Shown: positions 5,451-12,976, numbered from the stretch's first letter. The stretch: 15,340 nucleotides of DNA from an uncultured Cytophagaceae bacterium (GCA_937899305.1 CALDJV010000662.1:1-15340), one strand, 5' to 3'. The notes: generated by a model not told the origin, from the sequence alone. Made by a program: numbers and translations.

Positions 5451-6137
5451 CTAATACAAGTCGTCCATGTTGGGGATTACGATCTCATGACGAGAGTATA
5501 CCAGCTTATTTTCTTTTTTTAGTTGATTTAGAATAGAAGTAACAGTTTGCCGGGTAGAGCCGGTAAGGTGGGCAATGTCTTGATGAGTGAGGTAATTACG
5601 TGCTGAGAAAATTCCTTGGGCGCTTTCTCCGTTATCTTTTACAAATTTTTTCAGAAAGTGAATCACCCTGGTACGTACATCCTTAAAAATCAGATCATTG
5701 TAACGGTTTTCGAGCGTTTTGAGTTTATCACCTACTTTTTTGGTGAATTTGAGCGAAATGGTGGGGTATTTGGCAAGTACTTTCTCAAAGTTATCCTGAG
5801 TAAAAGTACACATTACCGCTTCGTCACTCATTACTTTGGCGTATTCGGATTCATTACTTTCAGAAGTACCCGCAAGCGAAATCTCTCCAAAAATATCCCC
5901 TTTTTGGATGATATCTTTAGTTACCTCGTTGCCCTCAGCATCAAGATTAATGATTTTTAGCATTCCTTTTTTGAGAAAATACAACCGCTTGGTAGTATCA
6001 TGGCTAAAAAATATGGCCTCATTTTTAATTGCTTTTTTAAAGCCTACCCATACGCATAGCTCCTGATATTTGTCGTCGGTAATTTGAGAAAATATTTGGT
6101 GATTGCGCAAGTACCAGTATTTGATGTCTTGTTGCAT
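5451..6137 (-). CDS. Crp/Fnr-family transcriptional regulator
   Basis: This 228-residue DNA-binding regulator has an N-terminal cyclic-nucleotide-binding beta-roll (about residues 20-120, with KGMLKIINLDAEGNEV and GDIFGEISLAG), a dimerisation helix (about 115-150) and a C-terminal winged helix. The recognition segment THQDIAHLTGSTRQTVTSIL (184-203) is typical of the Crp group. The phosphate-binding Arg-Ser/Thr pair of true cAMP receptors is absent after FGEISL, and there is no N-terminal Cys cluster as in Fnr (only Cys28 and Cys110). The effector is therefore unknown, and the protein may work without cAMP. It stands alone 289 bp downstream of rpmA, past that operon's terminator. An inverted repeat 38 nt before its start could be autoregulatory. 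Confidence 0.9.
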   Translation of the reverse strand: MQQDIKYWYLRNHQIFSQITDDKYQELCVWVGFKKAIKNEAIFFSHDTTKRLYFLKKGMLKIINLDAEGNEVTKDIIQKGDIFGEISLAGTSESNESEYAKVMSDEAVMCTFTQDNFEKVLAKYPTISLKFTKKVGDKLKTLENRYNDLIFKDVRTRVIHFLKKFVKDNGESAQGIFSARNYLTHQDIAHLTGSTRQTVTSILNQLKKENKLVYSRHEIVIPNMDDLY

Positions 6138-6175
6138 TGTTTTCTTTAAGCAATAAATCGTAGGTGTAACATAGT

Positions 6176-6228
6176 TTAAGCTTTTGTATGCTAGTCATTT
6201 GCTCGTTACCATACACACAAAAGCTTAA
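6176..6228. repeat. 12-bp inverted repeat upstream of the Crp-family gene
   Basis: TTAAGCTTTTGT (6176-6187) is matched by ACAAAAGCTTAA (6217-6228) across 29 nt, and the inner bases ATG/CAT extend the stem with a bulge. No T-run follows on the minus strand. Its place, 39 to 91 bases upstream of the Crp-family start, suits an operator or a 5' leader hairpin. Confidence 0.55.
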
Positions 6229-6251
6229 TCATTTTTAGTAATCCCCCCCAA

Positions 6252-6275
6252 AACTGTTTTTAAAATCAAACAGTT
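6252..6275. repeat. 8-bp hairpin in the rpmA-Crp intergenic region
   Basis: AACTGTTT (6252-6259) and AAACAGTT (6268-6275) form a perfect stem with an 8-nt loop. On the minus strand it is followed by TTTTGGGGGGG, which is not a proper terminator tail. Apart from this hairpin, the repeat at 6176-6228 and the terminator at 6334-6365, I see nothing else between 6138 and 6426. Confidence 0.4.
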
Positions 6276-6333
6276 GTCTTAATTTTCAAGAATGAGGCTG
6301 CGCTTCTACCAAATATAACAAATGTGGGTAAAC

Positions 6334-6365
6334 AAAAAAAGCACGGTTTTTTGAAAACCATGCTT
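6334..6365 (-). terminator. Intrinsic terminator of rplU-rpmA
   Basis: On the minus strand AAGCATGGTTTT (6354-6365) pairs with AAAACCGTGCTT (6339-6350), a 12-bp stem with one G-T wobble and a 3-nt loop. It leads into a run of seven T (6334-6340, partly used in the stem). It lies 61 nt after the rpmA stop codon. Confidence 0.85.
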
Positions 6366-6426
6366 CTAATATCATTTTTTAGAAAACAGGACCTTGCTTT
6401 TAGCAAACTCCTGATTGGTACATTGC

Positions 6427-6696
6427 CTATGCTTCTTGAGCAGAAATAGGTTCAACGACTACAAAAGAACGATCACGCTGTCCTTTTTTGAAGTGAACAG
6501 TACCGTCGATCAAGGCAAACAATGTATGATCTTTGCCCATTCCTACATTTTTGCCAGGGTGGTGCTTGGTTCCTCGCTGACGTATAATAATGTTTCCGGC
6601 TTTTGCGAATTGTCCTCCAAAAATCTTGGTACCTAATCGTTTACTTTCCGACTCGCGACCGTTTCTAGAACTACCAGCTCCTTTTTTATGTGCCAT
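6427..6696 (-). CDS. rpmA: 50S ribosomal protein L27
   Basis: The 89-residue product begins MAHKKGAGSSRNGRESESKR and continues LGTKIFGGQFAKAGNIIIRQ, then RGTKHHPGKNVGMGKDHTLF, which is the L27 signature almost residue for residue. L27 binds 23S rRNA near the peptidyl-transferase centre. The N-terminus starts directly with the flexible AHKK segment, with no cleavable extension of the kind found in Firmicutes. It is the second gene of the rplU-rpmA operon, 99 bp after rplU, and ends at a clear terminator. Confidence 0.98.
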   Translation of the reverse strand: MAHKKGAGSSRNGRESESKRLGTKIFGGQFAKAGNIIIRQRGTKHHPGKNVGMGKDHTLFALIDGTVHFKKGQRDRSFVVVEPISAQEA

Positions 6697-6795
6697 AGTT
6701 TTACAAAATTTAAAATCAAGCCCAAAGGGTAGATTTTGTGTTCTATCAAAAAAATTAAATTGTTTGTCTGTAACAAACGAAATGCATCAAAGGAC

Positions 6796-7107
6796 TTAGG
6801 CCGTAATGTCCTCGATTAATACTTTGCTTAAATACTGACGATGTCCGTTGGTTTTTTTATAACCTTTACGTCGTTTTTTCTTAAATACGATTACTTTGTC
6901 GCCTTTTAAGTGCTCTAATACTTTTCCAGATACTTTCGCGCCGTCTACCAAAGGAGCACCAATTTTCACGTCACCGTCGTTGTCTACCAACAACACTTTG
7001 TCAAAAACTACTGCTGCATTTTCCTCATCTTTCAGGCGGTGAGTATATACGTATTGGCCCTTTTGCACCTTAAATTGCTGACCTGCGATCTCTACAATTG
7101 CATACAT
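6796..7107 (-). CDS. rplU: 50S ribosomal protein L21
   Basis: The 103-residue product starts MYAIVEIAGQQFKVQKGQYV and contains the L21 signature KVIVFKKKRRKGYKKTNGHR (residues 71-90), the basic loop that contacts 23S rRNA. Length is exactly that of the family. It is the first gene of the rplU-rpmA pair, the normal bacterial order, with a strong Bacteroidota promoter 39 nt upstream of the ATG. Autogenous control cannot be judged from the short leader. Confidence 0.98.
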   Translation of the reverse strand: MYAIVEIAGQQFKVQKGQYVYTHRLKDEENAAVVFDKVLLVDNDGDVKIGAPLVDGAKVSGKVLEHLKGDKVIVFKKKRRKGYKKTNGHRQYLSKVLIEDITA

Positions 7108-7146
7108 GTCTCTTACTAGGTTTGTTTAAAACTGCAAAACAGAGCG

Positions 7147-7177
7147 CAAATTTAGGGTTTTAATTCTCGAAATACAA
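7147..7177 (-). promoter_or_regulatory. Promoter of rplU-rpmA
   Basis: The minus strand carries TAAATTTG (7147-7154), an exact TAnnTTTG -7 element, with TTG (7175-7177) 20 nt upstream, close to the ideal Bacteroidota spacing. It predicts a leader of about 30-35 nt before the L21 start. Confidence 0.65.
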
Positions 7178-7352
7178 GTAAGACAGATGATTAATAAGAG
7201 AGGTTCAGATAAAAACAACATCATAATTTTCAAAGGTTTATCTTTCTTTATATTATTAAGAACCCGATAAGCTAACAAAGCTATGACTTGACCTTTGCCT
7301 ATACCAAGCACTTATTTTGAATATTTACTCAGAACCAGCAATAGGTCGGTCA

Positions 7353-7381
7353 TTGAATACCCAAACTTTTACTTAGATTTG
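7353..7381 (+). promoter_or_regulatory. Promoter of the methyltransferase-aldolase operon
   Basis: TTG (7353-7355) and TAGATTTG (7374-7381, exact TAnnTTTG) are 18 nt apart, and the -7 element ends 22 nt before the first ATG. Together with the rplU promoter on the other strand it accounts for the divergent gap 7108-7403. Confidence 0.6.
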
Positions 7382-7403
7382 TATTTACCTTAATTACTCG
7401 AAT

Positions 7404-8144
7404 ATGATGCAACCTGATTTAATAAAAACAGATATAAATGATCATAATGAGATGCAGCGAACTTATTATGGAACAAAAATAAAGAAAACGATGACTCCGG
7501 TTGACTCTTACTACGTCAATCGGCATGTAGATAAACTCATCACCGCATCGGGTATCGAGCCTGCACATCAGATATTAGAAGTAGGATGTGGAATGGGAAA
7601 GTTTACCCTCCCCCTTTTGGATAAAGGGTTCCAAATCACCGGGGTTGACTTGTCACCTTTTTTACTTGAGCAGTTTCAAGAATATAATACCAAAGCCCAT
7701 CACGTAGAATTGATTTGCTCCGACATTTTAGATATGCCTAAAAAGTTGAATGCTCGTTTTGATCACGTAATTGGCTTCTTTACCTTACACCATTTCCTGG
7801 AGTTAGAAGAATATTTTGTTGCCATGGCAAAATTGCTCAAACCAGGAGGAAAAATTAGCTTTGTTGAACCCAACCCTTACAACCCCCTATACTATGTACA
7901 AATGGCAATTACTCCTTCTATGACCTGGAAAGGAGATAAAGGAATATTAAATATGGTCAAGGGGAAATTTCAAAAAGCAGCAACCCATGCCCAACTAAAC
8001 ACTCCCCAAATCACCAAATATGGATTCTTTCCTCCATTTGTTGTCAATAAAAATCCTGGAAGAGTGACGGAAAATTTTCTGGAAAAGCTAAAAATATTCA
8101 AAGGTGTCTCGGCTTTCCAGGTAGTGAGCTTTACAAAACCTTGA
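7404..8144 (+). CDS. Class I SAM-dependent methyltransferase (first of operon)
   Basis: The 246-residue protein has a Rossmann-type methyltransferase core: motif I ILEVGCGMGKFTLPLL (residues 57-72) with the Gly-rich SAM loop, VDLSPFLL (81-88) with the acidic ribose-binding region, SDILDMP (106-112), the post-motif strand FDHVIGFFTLHHF (119-131) and LLKPGGKISFVEPNP (144-158). The lead-in HNEMQRTYYGTKIKK is shared by methyltransferases that sit in polysaccharide and glycolipid clusters. The substrate is unknown. Two ATG codons stand side by side at 7404 and 7407, and either may be used. It is the first gene of a tightly packed operon, with the second methyltransferase beginning 3 nt after its stop. 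Confidence 0.88.
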   Translation: MMQPDLIKTDINDHNEMQRTYYGTKIKKTMTPVDSYYVNRHVDKLITASGIEPAHQILEVGCGMGKFTLPLLDKGFQITGVDLSPFLLEQFQEYNTKAHHVELICSDILDMPKKLNARFDHVIGFFTLHHFLELEEYFVAMAKLLKPGGKISFVEPNPYNPLYYVQMAITPSMTWKGDKGILNMVKGKFQKAATHAQLNTPQITKYGFFPPFVVNKNPGRVTENFLEKLKIFKGVSAFQVVSFTKP

Positions 8145-8147
8145 CAA

Positions 8148-8960
8148 ATGAATATTCCTGATATTACACATCAAGCTCAATTATCGCCAAAGGGGTATTG
8201 GGTAGTTGATTTTGTTGAAGATATTTCTTACACTGAAAACGGACACAATCTCATTCAAGAAAGTGAAGATAATTCATTTTGGTACGCCCATCGCCTTCAA
8301 TCTTTGCAAACATTATTAACCCATTACCCCACTAATGGGATTTTGGATATTGGAGGGGGAAACGGTCAAATCACTAAGTTTTTGCAAGAACAAAACATTG
8401 ATGCAGTCTTGTTGGAACCTATGCCAAATGGAGTTTTGAATGCGCAGAAAAAAGGGGTTCTTAAAATTATTCAAGGATCATTTGATAGTATGGATGTTCA
8501 AAAAGCATCAGTACCCGCAGTTGGACTTTTTGATGTATTGGAGCACATCGAGAAAGATGAGCAAATGCTGGCCAAAATTTTTGATGTTTTAAAGCCTGGA
8601 GGATTATTGTACTTATCGGTACCAGCCTGGCAATTTTTATATTCAGATTTTGACAAAGAAGTGGGACACTATCGCCGTTATACCCTACGAGATTTGTCTA
8701 AAAAGTTGGCTGCTGCAGGATTTACCATTAATTACCAAACCTATCTTTTTTTTCCTCTACCTTTTTTAATTTGGCCAGCCAGAAAGTTTTATCGTTTGAT
8801 AAAACAAAAAAGGAAAAGACGAAAGTTAGGGCATGTCAATAAAAAAGGAATACTGGGTAGCGTGATCAATTTGTATCTGAGTTTAGAAATATTTTTATTA
8901 AGAAAAAGGATCAAAATACCTTTTGGTTCTACTTGTTTAATTGTGGCATGCAAGAAATAA
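8148..8960 (+). CDS. Class I SAM-dependent methyltransferase (second of operon)
   Basis: This 270-residue methyltransferase has motif I GILDIGGGNGQITKFL (residues 64-79), the acidic LLEPMPNGV (88-96), LFDVLEHIEKDEQMLAKIF (127-145) and LKPGGLLYLSVPAWQFLYSD (148-167). GHYRRYTLRDLSKKLAAAGF (173-192) follows, a stretch diagnostic of a Methyltransf_23-like group often found with glycosyltransferases. A hydrophobic patch FFPLPFLIWPA (201-211) and a strongly basic segment RKFYRLIKQKRKRRK (212-226) after the core suggest peripheral membrane association. It is unlike its upstream neighbour in sequence, so it is not a recent duplicate. Its last 13 bases overlap the aldolase-like gene. The acceptor substrate is unknown. 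Confidence 0.87.
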   Translation: MNIPDITHQAQLSPKGYWVVDFVEDISYTENGHNLIQESEDNSFWYAHRLQSLQTLLTHYPTNGILDIGGGNGQITKFLQEQNIDAVLLEPMPNGVLNAQKKGVLKIIQGSFDSMDVQKASVPAVGLFDVLEHIEKDEQMLAKIFDVLKPGGLLYLSVPAWQFLYSDFDKEVGHYRRYTLRDLSKKLAAAGFTINYQTYLFFPLPFLIWPARKFYRLIKQKRKRRKLGHVNKKGILGSVINLYLSLEIFLLRKRIKIPFGSTCLIVACKK

Positions 8961-9730
8961 AAAAAGAGGGATTTGAGTTTTGGGTATTTTATTCTAATCC
9001 CCAATTATTGAAAATAGTTGATGCTGAAAATCCAACTGGGTTCATTGTAGACTTGGAAAGAAAAGGTAAACATTTAAGGCAAAGTTTATATGATACCCAA
9101 ATTAGCGAACATACAATCCAGGATTTAGAACAGGTCAAAAAGCTTACTTCCTCTAAGGTGATATGCAGGATAAACCCTCAGAACGAAGTAAATAAGGATG
9201 AAATTAATCAAGTATTAGACACTGGTGTCGATGAGCTCCTACTACCCATGGTCAGGTCTTGTGCGGAAGTGGAACAAGTACTTCAGGTAGTAAACAATCG
9301 CGCAGAGGTAGGGATCATGCTAGAAACCAACGATGCTTTGCAAAATGCATCCGAGTTCAATCAGTTGCCATTGAGTAGATGCTATGTAGGCTTAAACGAT
9401 CTCGCTATTGAGAATGGCCATTACAATATTTTCACCCCAATGGTAGACGGAACCCTAGAGAGGTTGAGCAATCAAATTAGTAAAAAACTCGGTGTCGCAG
9501 GGCTCACTCATCCTCAGTTTGGTGATCCCATTCCTTGCCAAGTATTGATTAGAATGATGAAAATGTTTGACTGCTCATTTGGAATACTTCGAAGGTCATT
9601 TTATCGAGATTTATCCAAAACCTCGGCCCAAGAGATTTTTGCCAAGTTAAAACAATCCTTTGCCACTACTCCACCTTTGGTAGATACCACAACAGCAGAC
9701 AAACATATCATTATGAATGCTGCTTTTTAA
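8948..9730 (+). CDS. HpcH/HpaI aldolase / citrate lyase beta-like enzyme
   Basis: The 260-residue protein fits the phosphoenolpyruvate/pyruvate TIM-barrel superfamily. Strand-end residues visible are GFIVDLERKGK (31-41), VICRINP with Arg74, ELLLPMV (96-102), VGIMLET with Glu126 and CYVGLNDLAI with Asp151; Glu126 and Asp151 match the metal ligands of HpcH/HpaI-type aldolases. Family enzymes make or split C-C bonds using pyruvate-like enolates, or act as citryl/malyl-CoA lyases. The product here is unknown, and its company of methyltransferases suggests it builds an unusual acid or sugar side group. I chose ATG at 8948; a TTG at 8933 would add five residues. The gene overlaps the previous one by 13 bp and the convergent GT2 gene by 20 bp. 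Confidence 0.8.
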   Translation: MQEIKKEGFEFWVFYSNPQLLKIVDAENPTGFIVDLERKGKHLRQSLYDTQISEHTIQDLEQVKKLTSSKVICRINPQNEVNKDEINQVLDTGVDELLLPMVRSCAEVEQVLQVVNNRAEVGIMLETNDALQNASEFNQLPLSRCYVGLNDLAIENGHYNIFTPMVDGTLERLSNQISKKLGVAGLTHPQFGDPIPCQVLIRMMKMFDCSFGILRRSFYRDLSKTSAQEIFAKLKQSFATTPPLVDTTTADKHIIMNAAF

Positions 9731-10409
9731 GTTTTTTACATACATTGGCACAGTGAAAAGCCCGGTAAGCATATTTTAGTCTTTTCTTGAAAGTGTAGGA
9801 GGAAGCTTCGTTTGTTTTGGCCCGCCTGGCTTCCAAATAAGTAATCTCAGAAGCAAACACTGCTACCATAATGCTGAGATAGGGATACTTGACTGCTGGA
9901 GCCACTTCCAATATCTTTTTTAAAGTGACTTGGTCTACCATGTAATAAGAACCTGCCCTGTAATGTAATTTTGTTTTCCATTGAATCATCCGTTTGAGCA
10001 CTCGAGAGGTGATCATCCGGGTGGTACGCTGATAGTTACCTATTCTTTTTATAAAACAAGCCCCTGTGTGGTTTTCTAAAAGCGCATATAAGCCCAAAAT
10101 TCTTTCGGGTACATCCTGAAGGTCGGCATCCAGCACCACTACCCTATTACCCTGAGCCAGTTTGAGTCCTTCCAAAATTGCTTTTTGTTGCCCTTGGTTA
10201 CGTAGTAACGATTTTGAACGTACCTGATGGTAGGCGTCGCTGATGGATTGAATGATTTGAGGAGACTGATCTTGTGAAGCATCATTAATGTAAATAATCT
10301 CAAAGTGGTAATCATTCAAATGCTTGGCTATTCTTTCGGTTAATTCTCGTAAAGTATTGGCATTGTTGAACACAGGTACCACTACACTTATTTGTGGGTT
10401 GGGTTCCAT
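9711..10409 (-). CDS. Family 2 glycosyltransferase, polyprenyl-phosphate sugar synthase-like
   Basis: The 232-residue GT-A-fold enzyme begins ISVVVPVFNNANTLRELTER (residues 7-26), has IIYINDASQDQSPQII (38-53) with Asp43 for the nucleotide, LLRNQGQQKAILEGL (68-82), and the metal-binding VVVLDADLQDVPERI (90-104) with Asp94 and Asp96. This is the pattern of DPM1/ArnC/GtrB enzymes, which load a sugar on dolichyl or undecaprenyl phosphate at the inner face of the membrane. Unlike ArnC or GtrB it ends without the two C-terminal membrane helices and has instead a basic tail (KKRLKYAYRAFHCANVCKK), closer to soluble DPM1. Its start overlaps the end of the epimerase gene by 22 bp, so the two are translationally coupled. 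Confidence 0.88.
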   Translation of the reverse strand: MEPNPQISVVVPVFNNANTLRELTERIAKHLNDYHFEIIYINDASQDQSPQIIQSISDAYHQVRSKSLLRNQGQQKAILEGLKLAQGNRVVVLDADLQDVPERILGLYALLENHTGACFIKRIGNYQRTTRMITSRVLKRMIQWKTKLHYRAGSYYMVDQVTLKKILEVAPAVKYPYLSIMVAVFASEITYLEARRAKTNEASSYTFKKRLKYAYRAFHCANVCKKLKKQHS

Positions 10410-11377
10410 TTATAATAATTTTTAAACCATTCTATCGTTTTTTTGAGTCCTTCTTCGAGGGTATGTTGAGGCGACCAACCCAACTCAGTTTGGGCCAAAG
10501 AAATATCCGCCACAAAGTTTCCTTTATCATATTGATTGGGCGGGTAGTTTGTTGTCTTGTTGACCTCCAAAGCTACTATATTTTCAATGGAAGCTACAAT
10601 CTCTGGGGCACTGTATTGAATGCCTGAACCAAAGTTGACTTCGAAACCTGGTGGTTGAACCGATTGGGCCAGGGCCAAAATACCATCTATCAGGTCTTCT
10701 ACATAAATATAATCTCGTTTAAACACTGCCTGACCAATCGCAATTGACTCATTCGCCTGGATTGCTTTCAGTGCTTTAATAATTAACTTATACTCATGGT
10801 CCCAAGGCCCATACACCCGAAATATTCGGGCAATTCGAATGGGTAAATGATATTTTTTAGCAAAAGAAAGGCAAATGTTGCGTTCATTGAGCTTGAGCAA
10901 TCCACGATACGTAGAAGGAATCAAAGGGGTACGCTCGGATAATAAATAACCGGAGGCACTCCACTCATACACAAATGAACTCCCTCCATGAACCAACGCA
11001 GTTAGATTTGGGCAAGTCGCTTGTAATACGGTGAGCAGGTTAGATATCAACAGGGTGGATGCTTGGATTTGCTCCGAAAATGTTTGGCCATTTGACAATC
11101 CTAAAGCAGAAGGATGGGCAAAGTTGAATACATACTGAGGCTGAACCTTTTGAATTACTGACGCTAAGTCTTTTTCCTCCCGAAAATCTACCAGATGAAA
11201 AACAACCTGATGCTTGATGGCTTCTAATCGATCACGTGAAGAGCCCTCTCGGACCAACAAGTGTACTTCAGCGTGAAGAGACACCAATCGAGCCACCAGA
11301 TTGGCTCCAATGAACCCCGTTCCACCAGTAATAAGTACCCTTTGTTGATCAAAGCCATTTAATTTGCTTATGCTCAT
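10388..11377 (-). CDS. NAD-dependent epimerase/dehydratase (extended SDR)
   Basis: The 329-residue extended SDR opens with the dinucleotide site VLITGGTGFIGANLVARL (residues 14-31) and contains Ser133/134 in VHGGSSFVYEW. It continues with RIARIFRVYGPWDHEYK (181-197) and RDYIYVEDLIDGILAL, and so covers both the NAD and the nucleotide-sugar domains at normal length. Members epimerise, dehydrate or reduce sugar nucleotides in the cytoplasm. The active site is odd: in PSTYRGLLK (154-162) the residue four before Lys162 is Arg158, and the Tyr lies one step earlier than in the usual YxxxK. It is the first gene of the minus-strand pair with the GT2 gene and starts 33 bp from the divergent GT-C gene. 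Confidence 0.9.
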   Translation of the reverse strand: MSISKLNGFDQQRVLITGGTGFIGANLVARLVSLHAEVHLLVREGSSRDRLEAIKHQVVFHLVDFREEKDLASVIQKVQPQYVFNFAHPSALGLSNGQTFSEQIQASTLLISNLLTVLQATCPNLTALVHGGSSFVYEWSASGYLLSERTPLIPSTYRGLLKLNERNICLSFAKKYHLPIRIARIFRVYGPWDHEYKLIIKALKAIQANESIAIGQAVFKRDYIYVEDLIDGILALAQSVQPPGFEVNFGSGIQYSAPEIVASIENIVALEVNKTTNYPPNQYDKGNFVADISLAQTELGWSPQHTLEEGLKKTIEWFKNYYKWNPTHK

Positions 11378-11410
11378 GTATTTCTTATCAATTTTTATTT
11401 CATTTGAGTG

Positions 11411-12976
11411 ATGAAAACAGCCGCAAATAAAGGAATTATAAACAAAAACCTTGGTCTTGTATTTTGGTTTATTTTTCCTATCATTCTACTCAACCTTTTT
11501 TACAACCCGTTCGAACAACCCCTATTTTTTGATAGATCTTACCTCCTATATATGTCTCAGGTGGTATCCAGAGGCGAATTCGTCTATAAACAGACTACCT
11601 TTGGCTACACTCCGATATCGGTACTCATCATAGGCTATTTAATGAAATTTGGCAATCTATTTTCGCTCACTACGATCGAGTCAGCACGCATCTTTGGGAT
11701 ATTTTTTTATGGTTGTATTACCAGTGCTTTCTATTGCCTGGTGAGGTCGCTATGGAGTAATACTTGGGCTGTGACCATTGCTTGCCTTCTATTCACCGGG
11801 CTGGATTACCTCGCGCTCTTATCTTGCATCAATGCCGAACCAAAACTATGGGTTTTATGGCTTTCAATCATTGGCTTATGGTGCTTCCACAAACACCGCT
11901 GGTTTTGGTGTGGGTCAAGCTTTGCCTTAGCATCCATGTGTTGGCATTTTGCGGTAGTCAGTCTGTTTGCCTGTGCTTTTAGTTTGCTGTTGCTTCGTAA
12001 AGACATTATCAACCGCTTTGTCCGTTTATTGGCTGGAGTATTGGTAGGTACCTTGCCACTGATTATTTACTTGTTTGCTACTAGTCAATGGCTGGAGTTT
12101 TGGCAACAGGCTATTTTAAGAAAAATAAATATGGAAGGAGAGGTCGTGGGCGAATCACCTTTTCACTGGCTATTACAAGGCATTTATCCTTGGTTTCTCA
12201 CCGAATCGTTTCACTTTGTATTGGGAGCTATCGGCTTTTTCATTCTGGCCTTTGTAGTCTTCAGCAAAAAAGTACTGCAACCTACCTTCACCTCCCAACA
12301 CTCCTCAGTACTTTTCTTGGTGGTATATACCTTGTTTTGGTCGATGGCAAACTCGCTTGAGTTTCAGTCAAACATAGATATGCTTCCCCTTATTCCAGTC
12401 ATTGTTATTTTTACGGGTTATGTCATTGTACTCCTGTTACAAAACAAGCGTAAATTTGCTTGGCAAATTGGACTGGTCATACTTATTATTTATAATTATT
12501 ATAATGGCATTACTTATAAAATTGCCTACCGTTATTCTCAACAATATGAAACATTCAAAAAATTAGATGAACAATACGGAAATGCTTTGGCCATTGGATG
12601 CTCAAGTTATTATGTGGCACTTGAAAAACCCGCACCTACCAAGTACGTAAACTTTTTGCCTTATGAAGAAAGTTTTATTCAGGACAAAGTCAATTGCGCT
12701 GCGGTCAAAGATTCATTGAAGAAACACCAAATCAGCTACATCATAGAAGTGAATCGCCCTCTTTTAGAAAGAAGCCCTCATGCTCAAAACGTTGCCGATT
12801 TGTTTGGTCGTAGTGTGGTATTGCAACAACATGCCCGTTCTCAATGTGCAAAAACCTTGTTAAATTCAAAGCAATTTGTGGATCAGGATCCACATGTTGA
12901 GCTCAAGATTCAAACAATTCTCATTTCAAACTTTTTTTATACCAAAGAAAAATACTTCATTTATCAAATTGAATAA
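11411..12976 (+). CDS. GT-C fold membrane glycosyltransferase (GT39/ArnT-like)
   Basis: The 521-residue polytopic membrane protein has about ten hydrophobic helices between residues 13 and 380, followed by a soluble C-terminal part of roughly 130 residues. The first extracytoplasmic loop FFDRSYLLYMSQVVSRGEFV (residues 39-58), with Asp41, fits the catalytic Asp loop of GT-C enzymes, which take the sugar from a polyprenyl-phosphate donor outside the membrane. FGYTPISVLIIGYL and SCINAEPKLWVLWLSIIGLW are also typical of GT39-like proteins. A GTG at 11408 precedes the ATG at 11411; I prefer ATG. The adjacent GT2 enzyme is a natural donor-maker for it. The acceptor cannot be inferred. Cys codons cluster (for example in CWHFAVVSLFACAF), which is unusual for an exposed enzyme but fits membrane helices. 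Confidence 0.82.
   Translation: MKTAANKGIINKNLGLVFWFIFPIILLNLFYNPFEQPLFFDRSYLLYMSQVVSRGEFVYKQTTFGYTPISVLIIGYLMKFGNLFSLTTIESARIFGIFFYGCITSAFYCLVRSLWSNTWAVTIACLLFTGLDYLALLSCINAEPKLWVLWLSIIGLWCFHKHRWFWCGSSFALASMCWHFAVVSLFACAFSLLLLRKDIINRFVRLLAGVLVGTLPLIIYLFATSQWLEFWQQAILRKINMEGEVVGESPFHWLLQGIYPWFLTESFHFVLGAIGFFILAFVVFSKKVLQPTFTSQHSSVLFLVVYTLFWSMANSLEFQSNIDMLPLIPVIVIFTGYVIVLLLQNKRKFAWQIGLVILIIYNYYNGITYKIAYRYSQQYETFKKLDEQYGNALAIGCSSYYVALEKPAPTKYVNFLPYEESFIQDKVNCAAVKDSLKKHQISYIIEVNRPLLERSPHAQNVADLFGRSVVLQQHARSQCAKTLLNSKQFVDQDPHVELKIQTILISNFFYTKEKYFIYQIE

Noticed and set aside
7126..7311. 61-codon minus-strand open frame upstream of rplU
   Set aside because: It covers the rplU promoter, has no recognisable features, and would leave that promoter inside a gene.
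8933..8947. TTG at 8933 as start of the aldolase-like gene
   Set aside because: The ATG at 8948 gives a product of normal length and a smaller overlap with the upstream gene; the extra five residues add nothing recognisable.
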